Below, one piece after another: positions 1 through 9,600 of a stretch of DNA of 43,094 nt. The first letter of the stretch is position 1. Every line of letters starts with the position of its first letter. This DNA comes from an uncultured Clostridia bacterium (GTDB lineage: Bacteria; Bacillota; Clostridia; Christensenellales; Borkfalkiaceae), in assembly GCA_947631325.1 (NCBI GenBank), contig CANRKX010000010.1, positions 1 to 43,094 of the forward strand, in the 5' to 3' direction. Both the position numbers and the translations under genes were made by a program. Under the pieces are notes generated by a model. The model was not told the origin of the DNA and did no database searches. It was given only the letters and a program-made list of their open reading frames with translations.

Positions 1-60
1 TTTTTTATTTTTTTAAAAAATTTTTTCACCTTTGGCGGGTTTTTTGGGGTTCTCCGCATA

Positions 61-180
61 CTTCGTGGGATCCTTCGACGTACCGCTGCGATAGCAGACT
101 GCGCTTCGCTCCGCTCTGACGTTTCCCGCAAGCGGGAACCCTCGGCAGGGCGTCGCTTCGCTCGCACGGGATGACAGGAA
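61..180. repeat. Dispersed-type intergenic repeat
   Basis: This stretch has the look of the intergenic repeats common in clostridial genomes. It opens with GGGATCCTTCGAC, contains two CGCTTCGCT copies (near 102 and 153), an inverted repeat TTCCCGC-AA-GCGGGAA at 123-138, and ends with CACGGGATGACAGG. It has no convincing coding frame; the short minus-strand frames across it have no ribosome binding site. To its left, 1-60 is only T/A-rich low-complexity sequence at the window edge. Copy number cannot be seen from one window, so calling it dispersed is inference. Confidence 0.5.
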
Positions 181-216
181 GAGAGTGCCCCAAAAAATTT
201 TCCCCCGAAATTGCGT

Positions 217-243
217 TTGAAAGGCGGCAAATTGCGGTATAAT
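217..243 (+). promoter_or_regulatory. Candidate hsp20 promoter
   Basis: TTGAAA (217-222) and a perfect TATAAT (238-243) are separated by 15 bases, slightly short for sigma-A. Transcription would begin near 250, giving hsp20 a leader of about 135 bases. No CIRCE element (the HrcA operator) is visible, so heat control by HrcA is not supported here. Confidence 0.45.
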
Positions 244-249
244 TATAGT

Positions 250-345
250 GAGCAAAGGAAGACGGTAGGCGTCGGGCAGCCGACGGTACTTTCAAAGGAC
301 GTTGCTTTAAAGTATTGCGGTTGAACCGACCACCGCAGCCTCCCC
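250..345 (+). ncRNA. Structured leader: three tandem hairpins
   Basis: Three perfect or near-perfect stems lie back to back between the promoter and the hsp20 ribosome binding site. CGTCGG/CCGACG has a GCAG tetraloop (270-285). ACTTT-c-AAAG pairs with CTTT-AAAGT (288-313). TGCGGT/ACCGCA spans 316-337. The density of pairing suggests a structured 5' leader or a small RNA. It matches no family I recognise: it is not T-box, CIRCE, tmRNA or RNase P. An RNA thermometer is possible given the gene downstream, but the hairpins do not cover the AAGGAG at 371-376, so this is inference. Confidence 0.4.
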
Positions 346-384
346 AAGTTATAAAAAAATTTATAATTTTAAGGAGATAATGCT

Positions 385-804
385 ATGAAACACTATTTGC
401 AACCCAGACGTAACGACAGCGATAACCTCGGACTCTTTGACGTCTTTGACGACTTTTTCAAGCCCATGTTCTTTGACGAGAGCAGTGATTTGAGGACGGA
501 TATCAAGGAGACCGACACAACTTACGAATTGGAGCTTGCGCTCCCCGGATATTCCAAGGACGAGATAAAAATTTCGCTTGAAAACGGTTATATCACCGTG
601 AACGCGGCAAGACAGAAAAAGGAAGAAAACGGCAAGAAGTATCTGCGCAGGGAGATTTCGGAGAGCACTTCGAGGAGCTATTATGTCGGCAGCGACGTCA
701 CCCGCGAGGACATAAAAGCCAAGTTCGACAACGGCATGCTTATTTTGACGGTGCCCAAGTCGCAGCCCAAGCAGATTAAGAGCGATTATATTGAAATCGA
801 GTGA
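385..804 (+). CDS. Small heat-shock protein, Hsp20/alpha-crystallin family
   Basis: This is an ATP-independent holdase chaperone of the cytoplasm that binds unfolding proteins for later refolding. The 139-residue product has the family's usual size. A short acidic-aromatic N-terminal arm (LFDVFDDFF, 17-25) precedes an alpha-crystallin domain at about 36-124, with ELALPG at 50-55 and the conserved NGML at 116-119. The C-terminal IEI (136-138) matches the I-x-I motif used in oligomer assembly. The start is well set by AAGGAG at 371-376, eight bases before ATG. The gene stands alone, with its own promoter and a strong terminator at 826-865. Family assignment is secure; the physiological trigger is not visible. 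Confidence 0.95.
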   Translation: MKHYLQPRRNDSDNLGLFDVFDDFFKPMFFDESSDLRTDIKETDTTYELELALPGYSKDEIKISLENGYITVNAARQKKEENGKKYLRREISESTSRSYYVGSDVTREDIKAKFDNGMLILTVPKSQPKQIKSDYIEIE

Positions 805-825
805 CGATTTTAAAAAAAATTTACA

Positions 826-865
826 GGTCCCGCGCGGCAACTGCCGCGCGGGACCTTCCCTTTTT
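826..865 (+). terminator. Bidirectional intrinsic terminator after hsp20
   Basis: A perfect 14-bp stem (826-839 with 842-855, loop AC) is followed by TTCCCTTTTT on the plus strand. It is preceded by A8 at 812-819, which reads as a U tract on the minus strand. It therefore serves both hsp20 and the convergent minus-strand operon ending at 915. Confidence 0.9.
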
Positions 866-914
866 CTTCGCTTTTTTTTATATTCCTTATTAATAATAAA
901 TATATATAAAGCCG

Positions 915-3644
915 TTAAATTTTGTGCTTTATGGAATTTTCGTAATAGCCGTACAGCCTTTGCCAAGCTTCGTTGACGTAAGACGTGCGGTCTTTTATCC
1001 CTAAACTTACAAGCTTTTCGCATATCTTATCGCCGTCGGCGGGCATGGCTTCGGCGCCGTCGAAAGTGCCGTTGGAGTAGCCGTTATACATTACCCTCAC
1101 AAAGGAGTTTCTCGGCGCGGACGAGCTGTTTGTGAACAGTGAGTTTATCGCCTTTTGGCTGTCGCTCGTAAGGCTCTCCGCCGCCTCGCCCGAAAGGGGC
1201 AAAAGGGTGGGCATAATTACATACCACATGTTATTTTCGGGGTTATCCACCTGTTGATAGACGTGTTTTATTATCCCCGCCCTGTTTATCGCGGCGTCGA
1301 CGACGCTTGCGCCCTTCAGCCCGCACTCTGCGGTACACTGGTACTCAAACCCTTGGTCCTTATTGCCGATGGGGAGCGCGGAGCCGATGACCTTGCGCGC
1401 ATAGTTGGTATAGTTCAGAGTATATGCGCCGATCGTGTTGCCGCCGCCGAAGCTCTTGCCCTTGAAGCAGTTGAGGTTGTCGTCGGTCATTATGGGGATA
1501 GATCTGCCCGAATATTCCAGCCCCTCGTATACCTTGCCCTCATAGACGAAGCAGCTGCCGTCCATCGACTCGTACTGCGCGTCGAGATAGTTGGTCTCGT
1601 CGGCAATCTTATGGAATTTGCGGGTATCGGAGAGGTCGGCTTCGGCAACTTCGGTCGCGTACCACCAACCGTCGGGGCTTGAATTCCCCGTTGTAGACCG
1701 CGGTCCGTAAGTCATAAGTATCTGCCCGTCCTTCGAGAAGAGGAAATCGATAAACGCGAGCACTGCGGACAGCCTTTCGGGGCTGTTTGAAACGCCTTGA
1801 TAGGGGATGCAGAAGCCCGTATTCTTTACCGAACGCCAGCTCTCTGTAAAGCGCATTATCTTATTCGCGCCGTCGTTCCAACGCGAAACGGGGGTGATTA
1901 TGGGTGAAAATTCGTAATCTTGGGGTATATCGTACGTGCCCACGGGAATTTCGGGGTCGAGGCGCAGTTCATACAGCGTCTGCGTCTGCACATAGTCGTG
2001 TTCCATGAAGTACACGGGTCCGAGATTGGAGACGTTCGTGGTGTATACCGACCTGTCCGTGCCCGTCGCGTCGCCCGTGTAGAGAAGCCCCTCTTTGGCG
2101 AACGCAGAAAGCCTGTTCATGGCGTCCCAAGCGTTCTTGTCGGCGCGGGCGTCCTTCACCTCGCCCTTGTCGTCTATATACGTGAATTCATATCTCGATT
2201 CCAGCCCGCGAACGCCGTACAATTCGCCCGCAAAGGCGTACATATCGGCAATTCTCTGGGTGAACGAAGAGCGTCCGCCGAAGGCGTAAACGTCGCTCAA
2301 CCACTGTTGACTGCTTATTGAGCCCGCGTCGCTCAAAATGTCTGCGCAGGTGACGACGCATCTGCTCATCGCCGCAAGCAAATCGACATCCCAAGCCGCA
2401 GTCGCGCCGCAGAATACGTCCGAGCGGTTGAGCCCCTCGCGCCCGTAAAACGACCCGCCGTTGCGGTCGAGATAGGCGACGTCGATATAGTCGCAGACCA
2501 TCTTCAAAAGTTGCTCGCCCTTGACGGCGCCGCCCGTCTCGTTGATGACGAAGTTCTGCAAATCGACTATATTGCCGCTGTTGCCGCCGTAGGGCTTGCC
2601 CGCCGCCTCCACTATATCCTCATAGAGCGGCTCGCCCGCGGTGGTTGCGCACTTTTTGGCGTTGTCGTAGTCGACAGTCAGTTTGACCGTGCGCGACATT
2701 CTGCTGTCTGCGGGGTCTATGACGTCAATCTGCCAACTGCCCTCCTGCCCCATAAACGACGTTATGTATGAATGTGTGCCGTCGATAATTACGTTGTCGC
2801 CCGTCTGCCCGCTCTTTGTGGAAATAGAGCCCTGCGAGCCGTTCTTCGCCTCTGCCTGTTCCGCAAACGTCGAGGTGACGTGTTCCTCGGTGAAATCCAC
2901 CTTGTCGAGAAGCTGCACAGCCCAGCTCTTCTGCGCGAGGACGTACTTTTCGATATCGTCGTTGCCGTCGAAGTAGGGGGCGTAATACATCGCGCCCGTG
3001 TCGGTGTCGGTCGTGAGCGACATGTAGATTATGGGGTTCTCCTCCAAAAACGCCTTATAGTTGGGCATATAGTCGAGATAGAGACTCAAATCGAGAAATC
3101 TCGCGTCGGCGGAGGTGTTCTGCATCGTCTGAATGGCGGCGCAGGAACCCGTTATTATATCGAAATCCCACACGCAGTGCTTTTCGTCCGAAACGAGGTT
3201 GCCGTTTTCGTCGACGTACAGCCTTTCGTCGGAGGGGTCGCTTATCAAGTCCTCAATCGACGCGTCCGATTTTGCGGGGACGTATCTGTCGATCAGGTTT
3301 ACGCGAAGTTTATCGCCCAACGCCTTCCACGTGGGTTTGAGGTCGCCCTGCCTGTATGTGTTGCCGTCGGGCAGAGTCACCTCGTCCTCGGTGCGCGCCG
3401 TCAGCGTATTCTGCGAGGAAAAGGAGATAGCTGTGTCGGTGCTCGTTTCATAGCCTATATTGCAGTATAAATCCACCTTGTTGCGCCAATACAGCCTGCC
3501 CTCGGAGTCGAGGTTGGGGGTTAAGAGTTGCTGTGAATAGTTGGTTGTGACGCCCGGCGTACAGCCCGCGATTATCGCCATGGGAGCCGCCGCAAGCGTC
3601 AGCGCGACGCTTACTGCGGCAATTCTTTTGTACTTACTCTTCAT
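915..3644 (-). CDS. Large extracellular solute-binding-like lipoprotein
   Basis: The 909-residue product begins with a lipoprotein signal peptide (lysine/arginine-rich start, hydrophobic core, lipobox IAGC with Cys28), so it should be anchored outside the membrane. Its C-terminal half resembles family 1 (sugar/oligosaccharide-type) ABC binding proteins; SPERLSAVLAFIDFLFSKDG near residue 640 matches their typical closing helix. It is about twice the usual 420-550 residues. No permease or ATPase for it lies nearby, so it is an orphan in this window. The ATG at 3644 is chosen over the frame's upstream ATG because GGGAGGAGAGG precedes it. Its start overlaps the last 11 bases of the LRR gene, so the two are probably translationally coupled. 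The ligand is unknown. Confidence 0.7.
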   Translation of the reverse strand: MKSKYKRIAAVSVALTLAAAPMAIIAGCTPGVTTNYSQQLLTPNLDSEGRLYWRNKVDLYCNIGYETSTDTAISFSSQNTLTARTEDEVTLPDGNTYRQGDLKPTWKALGDKLRVNLIDRYVPAKSDASIEDLISDPSDERLYVDENGNLVSDEKHCVWDFDIITGSCAAIQTMQNTSADARFLDLSLYLDYMPNYKAFLEENPIIYMSLTTDTDTGAMYYAPYFDGNDDIEKYVLAQKSWAVQLLDKVDFTEEHVTSTFAEQAEAKNGSQGSISTKSGQTGDNVIIDGTHSYITSFMGQEGSWQIDVIDPADSRMSRTVKLTVDYDNAKKCATTAGEPLYEDIVEAAGKPYGGNSGNIVDLQNFVINETGGAVKGEQLLKMVCDYIDVAYLDRNGGSFYGREGLNRSDVFCGATAAWDVDLLAAMSRCVVTCADILSDAGSISSQQWLSDVYAFGGRSSFTQRIADMYAFAGELYGVRGLESRYEFTYIDDKGEVKDARADKNAWDAMNRLSAFAKEGLLYTGDATGTDRSVYTTNVSNLGPVYFMEHDYVQTQTLYELRLDPEIPVGTYDIPQDYEFSPIITPVSRWNDGANKIMRFTESWRSVKNTGFCIPYQGVSNSPERLSAVLAFIDFLFSKDGQILMTYGPRSTTGNSSPDGWWYATEVAEADLSDTRKFHKIADETNYLDAQYESMDGSCFVYEGKVYEGLEYSGRSIPIMTDDNLNCFKGKSFGGGNTIGAYTLNYTNYARKVIGSALPIGNKDQGFEYQCTAECGLKGASVVDAAINRAGIIKHVYQQVDNPENNMWYVIMPTLLPLSGEAAESLTSDSQKAINSLFTNSSSAPRNSFVRVMYNGYSNGTFDGAEAMPADGDKICEKLVSLGIKDRTSYVNEAWQRLYGYYENSIKHKI

Positions 3645-6600
3645 TGCCCTCTCCTCCCGCGTTCTGCGCGTCATTGCCGTCGGTTGCGGGCTCCGCGGTC
3701 TCCGCGGTCTCCGCGGCCGTATCCTGCTGCGTCTCTTCCGCGCGGTTGCGTCCGAAAGGCATCGTCATCTTGCCGAATACGGCGTCGATATCCTCCTGCG
3801 AGACAAAGTGGTCGTAGAAGCCGTCGGGGTCGGTATCCTCTTCGTCAGCCGCGGCTACGTCACCCGCCGTAACGGGCAGGGCGGCAATGGCTTCCGCACT
3901 CGCCGTATAGGGCAAGCCGTTGCCGTACTGGGGCGGCAGATATGCCGAAATGGGCTTGGAAGTTATGTTCATTATGCGCTCGAACAGTTCCTTCCTCCTC
4001 TTGTGCGCCCGCCATGCGAGTATGAAGATCAAAAGGAGTATTGCGAGCAGTATTACTATTCCCACCACTATGAGCACGATGGTAAGAATACGCATATTGA
4101 GCGTCGCGGGGGTAGTGAGCGAGAAGCCGTTGGGCGAGCCCAATCCCGCCTGTCTATGTATTGTGGGCTCGGGTGCGATTGCCGCGCGGGGCAATACCTC
4201 GAACTCGTACTTGCTCTCGTGGGCGTTCCAGTTGGAAGCTTCGGGAACGTATACCTTTACATAATACTTGCCCACCTTGAAGGTGCTTTCGGTGTACTCC
4301 TCGGTGCAGTCCTCGTCGGTGAAGTATTTGATTGTATAGCTGAAATCGCCGTTGTCGAAAGCCTCGAGGGGGGTTAAAACGGGCTCTTCCGAGGCGGGCT
4401 CTCCCTCCGTCCAGTCGGGGCGATAGTACTCCGTCTTGAATTGGAAGTCGCCGGGAATGACCTTTATCGTGAACTTATAGGTTGCCGTCGTGCCGCCCAC
4501 CGTCGCATAGTTTGCGGCGGATATGCGGTAGTACACGTCATAGGCGATTACCTCGTTATTGTCGTCTCTCAAGACGTTTACGAGCATGCCGCCGAGCTCT
4601 TCGATTATCTCATCCTCGGTCATAAACTTGCTGTGGTTGACGCTGTAAGTTATGTCGTAACCCGTGGAGTAGTAGTCCTCGAATTGCTCGTCCTCCCAGC
4701 CCGTGCCGCTCCTTAAATCGGCAATTTCGGGCACCGACAGCGACACTTCGGGGAGCTTGATAGACCCGTCGTACTTAAATTCGTACTCGCCGCCGTTTTC
4801 CTTGAAGAGGTCGGACGTATCAAAGGTCTTTGCCTTGACCGAGAAGCGATATGACTTGTCGAGAGCAGTTCCCCAAACGTTCTGGTCGGCATGCAGTGTA
4901 AGGGTGTATTCGCCCGCGGGCACCGCCTTGTTTATCCACTGCTCGAAGTCGAGATATCCGAATTCTACCAATTGCGAAGTTGCCCTTGCAGCGACAGACG
5001 CGCTCGAATTGCTCAGAATGGCAAAGGTTATCTGAGGATTTGCCAAGACATCGCCGCCTTTATTCTTGACTATGGGTTTGGAGACGTTGGGCGATGTGCC
5101 GAAAGTCCACCTCAACGGCATGGTCCACTCTTCTCCGTCCTCGTCTGTAATGGTAGGCGGGTCTATTGTTATTGTGCCGCTCGTCCAACCGCCTTCATGT
5201 TGACCGTCGTCGGTATAATTATCCCATTGGATGATATACCATATTTTCGTAATCGTGACATAGCCCTCTGTTCCGTTTATATCAATGGAAAGATTGCGCT
5301 TTGTCAATTCGTCCGACGGCAGTGTGGTTATGAACTCATAATTTTCCCTTTCGGTAAACGTCAATCTGATTTTTGTATCATGCCGTCCGGGTTTTGTGCC
5401 GAAATTGGGATAGTTTTCCTTTTCGGGAACGAAATCGGTATAAATCGCCTTACCGGAAGGGGTTTGAGGTACTTCGTTCATAATTACGGCATCTGGACCG
5501 ACGGCAATGGTACTGCCGTCGCCCTGTACGGAAGCGTTTTTGAAATCTTTATTCGCTCCGTCAATCTCGCCCGTAAAGTCGTTGAGATACTGCAGCTCGG
5601 TCTCGCCCGTGTCGGCGTCGGGCTTGCTGTACGCCCAATCCATGTCGGCGGCAATCTTCTTGCGGTCAATATTCACGTTAATTTGAATATTTTCCTGCCA
5701 TTTGCCGAGCGAGGAGACGAGGTTTAGTTCTATCTGATAGCTCCCCGCATTGCCGACCGCAGCGGGTTCCTTTGTCGTTCTTCCGCCGACGGGCGTATAT
5801 TGCCAGCCCACGACGCGCAGTATATCCGACTTCAATATCGTCGCGTCGTCGTCGACGTCGATATTCAAGAGATTGGAATTTATGTAATTGACTATATCCG
5901 CAGGTCTCGCGTTGGCAAGCTCAAGCACGGGCACGTCGCCGTAGACTATGCCCGAAAGGGTCTTGGGCGTGAAGTCCGAAGTCGCATAGAACTTCGCATA
6001 CAGATCAATCCTCTCCGTGCCGCCGCTCAAGAGGGCGTTCACGCTCTCAACCGTCGCCTGCGCCGCGTTGGATTTGTTGGAGATACGCCAAACGGTGGTA
6101 TCGTATCCATCCATCGCGCGCGAAACGGAAGTTATGTTTCCGTCCTCGCCCCAGCTCCAATCGCTGTTTTTGATATAGGAGAAAGTCCTCTTATACAGCC
6201 TATCCTCGGCGACAAACGTGCTGTCCGTGCCGTCCTGCATAATCTTGTGATAGGTTATGGGGATAAGATAGGTTATCTGCTCCTTGGGGAGTTTGCTCTG
6301 TTTTATTATCGTATCGTATACGCCCTTGCTCGATGCAATCAGCGTCGCGCTCTGCGGCAGATTGGAAAAGGCGTTGGTGCCGTAATTGGCGTTGTCGGGA
6401 AGATATATGAATTCCAGCGCAGAGCAATTCTGGAAGGCGTTTACCGATATGGTCTTGACGCCCGCGGGAATTATCAATATGCGGAGAGCCGCATTGTCGG
6501 TGAAGGCATATCTTCCTATCGTCTTTAAGTCGGTTGAAAGGCTCACGCTCTCAATCGAGCTGCAGCGGTCGAAGGCATAGTCGCCCACCTCGGTAACGCC

Positions 6601-9600
6601 CGCGGGAAGCACGACGTCCGCGCCGCTTCCGCCCGTGTATTTGACGCTCTTCAACAGCGTGCAACCCGCAAAGACTCCCTCTTCTATCTTGGTGAGAGCC
6701 GTCGACAGCGTCACATCCTTCAAAGCCGTGCAATTTTCGAACGCCCGCGCGCCCATGTCCACGACATTTTTAAGGTCGACGGAGTCGAGAGCTATGCACC
6801 CCTTAAAGGCGTATTCGCCTAACTTCTGCGCGTTTGCGGGGATTGTGAATTCGGAGAGATTTACGCAGTTCTCAAAGGCGTGCGCGCCGATTGTGGTGAC
6901 CGAGCTCGAAAGGCTCAGCGCCGAAAGCGCGTTGCAACCCGCAAAGGCATAGTCGCCTATCGTCAAAATCTTGCTGTCGGGCTGTATGCCTATTTGGGTG
7001 AGATTTGCGCAGTCCTTGAACGCCCTTTCGGGTATTGCGGAGAGGTTTGCAGGCAGTGTTACGCTCTCCAAGTGCGACCCCTCGAAGGCTCCCGCGCCTA
7101 TATTTCCGCCGCGCAGGGTAAGATTTGTGAGATTTGCGGGCACCGTGCCGCCGAACACCGTCGCAAGCGTCGCCGTCTCGCTCGAAGCTTCGTTTAAGCC
7201 GAGGAAGGGAAGGGTGAGCTCTTCGAGGTCTGTACAGCCCGCCAGCGCGCCGTCCGCAATGCTCGTCATATTCTCGGGCAGTATAATGGTCTTTAAGTAT
7301 CTCGCGTTTCTGAACGCGTTGCTGCCCAAAGTGTCGGTATTGGTGAGTTCTATCTTGGTAAGACCCGTATATGACCCCATGCCGTTATTTTCGTCGGTGA
7401 CGCCGAACATTACGGCGAGGTCGGTACGGTTCTTGACGTTTGTAACGCCGATAAAGGGTATGCTCAGCGATTTGAGCCCCCTGCAGTTTTCAAAGAAGTG
7501 GGCTATATTCGTCGCCGACGAGCGGAACATCTCGACAGAGGCGGGCACGGTCAGATTTTCAAGCATCTGGCAGTTGGCGAACGCATAGTCGCGCACTTCC
7601 GAAAGCCCGTCGGGGAGATTTATGAAATGCACGTTAGAAAAGCCGTCGAATGCGCCCACGGGGAGAATTTTCGACCCGTCCGCAAGAATGTTGTAGCCCG
7701 TAAGATTAATCGTATTCAGACCGACGGGGACATAATAGCTTCCCCATGTGCTGACGCTCGTGTTTGTCTCGCTCTGTTGATAGTGGACGGAAAACTGAGT
7801 ATATCTGTTGTTCACGCTGCTCGAAACATAGTCTTGGGGCGTCGTTCTGCCGAATAAGTATGCAAGCGTCGCGCTGTAACCCGTCCTCGTCTCCACGCTT
7901 GCGCCTGTATAAGCCACCGTCAGCTCGCGCAGTTCGGCATTGCCGCCAATCGCGCCCTCGCCTATCGATTTGACTGCCGACAGGTCAAGACTTGTGAACT
8001 TGACGCCGAAGAAGGCATACTTGCCTATATCTATATTCGCGAATTTTTGGAAATCAAAAGTCAGATATTCGGCACAGCCGTTGAAAGCATAGTCGCCCAC
8101 GCTCGTCAGCGTTTGCTCCTCGGGGAACACTACCTCGTTGAGTATACTGCAACCCGAGAAGGTGTATGCGGGTATGGCGGTAAGGCTCTCTATCCAATAT
8201 GCCTTTGTTATGTTTTTGCAGTTGACGAACGTGTAAGTGCCCAAACTCTTTATGGACGAGGGCAGCTTTATCGCCCCCTCCTCCGCGGGCTCTGTGCCGT
8301 ACGTCACGCTCGAAAGATTTGTGCAGCCGTCGAATAAATGGTTTATGTTCAGATTTTCTATATTGTCGGGCAACACGATGGAGCCGAGCGAAGCGCAGTT
8401 CTGAAAAACGCCCTCCGCATAGGACTTTATCTTCGACACGTCGTCGAAATCCACCCTTTCAAGAGCTGTACAGCCGTAAAACAGCCGATAGGCAAGATTT
8501 GTAATACCCACCGGTATATTTATTTCCGTAAGCGCGATACAGCCGTAGAACACATTCTGTCCGAGCGAAGTGAGACCAGCGGGCAGATATTTGCCCTCAG
8601 CGGGCAGAAGTTGCAGCTTTTTACAACTGTAAAAGGCGCTGTCGCCTATGGACGTGACGGAAGAGGGAATGGTAAACTCCCCTATATTGGTTTCCTGTAA
8701 CGCAGCCGTTCCTATAGATCTCGGTTGGTATGTTCCTTTAAATTCTATATTTTCGAGAGCGTAATCCCTATAGAACATATAATTGGATATCGCCTGCGTG
8801 AAATCGCAATCGAACACGACTTTTTTAAGCAAAGGGCAATCCCTGAAAACTTCCGTGGGCGTCGCTCCCTCCTTAAAAGAATTGACGGTTGAAGGGATTG
8901 TCAATTCCGTTATCTTCGAACAGCCCCTGAACGCGCTGTCGCCTATCGTTTCAAGACTTGAAGGCAACGATAACGATTGCAAGCCCGAGCAGTTATAGAA
9001 TACGCTCGCTCTTATAGCCGTGACGCTCGAGGGAATATCAATCGATGTGAGCGCCTTGCAACCCGACAGAGAACTTGCGCCCAATATTGTGAGGCCGCTC
9101 GTCGGCAACTTTAAAGTGCTGAGACTGCCGCAGGCGTTGAAGGTGTTTTCCTTTAATTCCGTTATTTTCGTCGCGCTCAAATCTGCGCCCGTCATAGATG
9201 AACAGTAATAGAATGCGCTATTGCCCAACACCGTAATGCTCGAGGGCAAGGTTACGGTCCGCAATGCGGTATATGAAAACGCCGAAGTCCCTATGGTTGT
9301 AAGATTTGTGCCGCTAAAGGTGACTTCCCCGAGACCGCTGCAATAATAGAATGCACTGTCGCCTATTGACGTGACGGAAGAGGGAATCGTGATTTCAACG
9401 AACGCCGTGGAGTTGCAGTAATTGAAGGCGTTTGCTTCTATCTTTTGCAAGCCGTCATTCAACGTCACAACATGTAGTGATTTGCAACTTTGAAATGCGC
9501 CGTCCCCGATGCTCGTCACGTTTGAAGGTGTTGCAATCTCCCTCAAAGCCGTGCTGTTGAAAGCGTGCCTTCCGATAGTCGTAAGGGGTGTGGGCAATGT

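Noticed and set aside
250-345. Possible tmRNA, SRP RNA or RNase P fragment
   Set aside because: The conserved cores of those RNAs are not present; only generic hairpins are seen.
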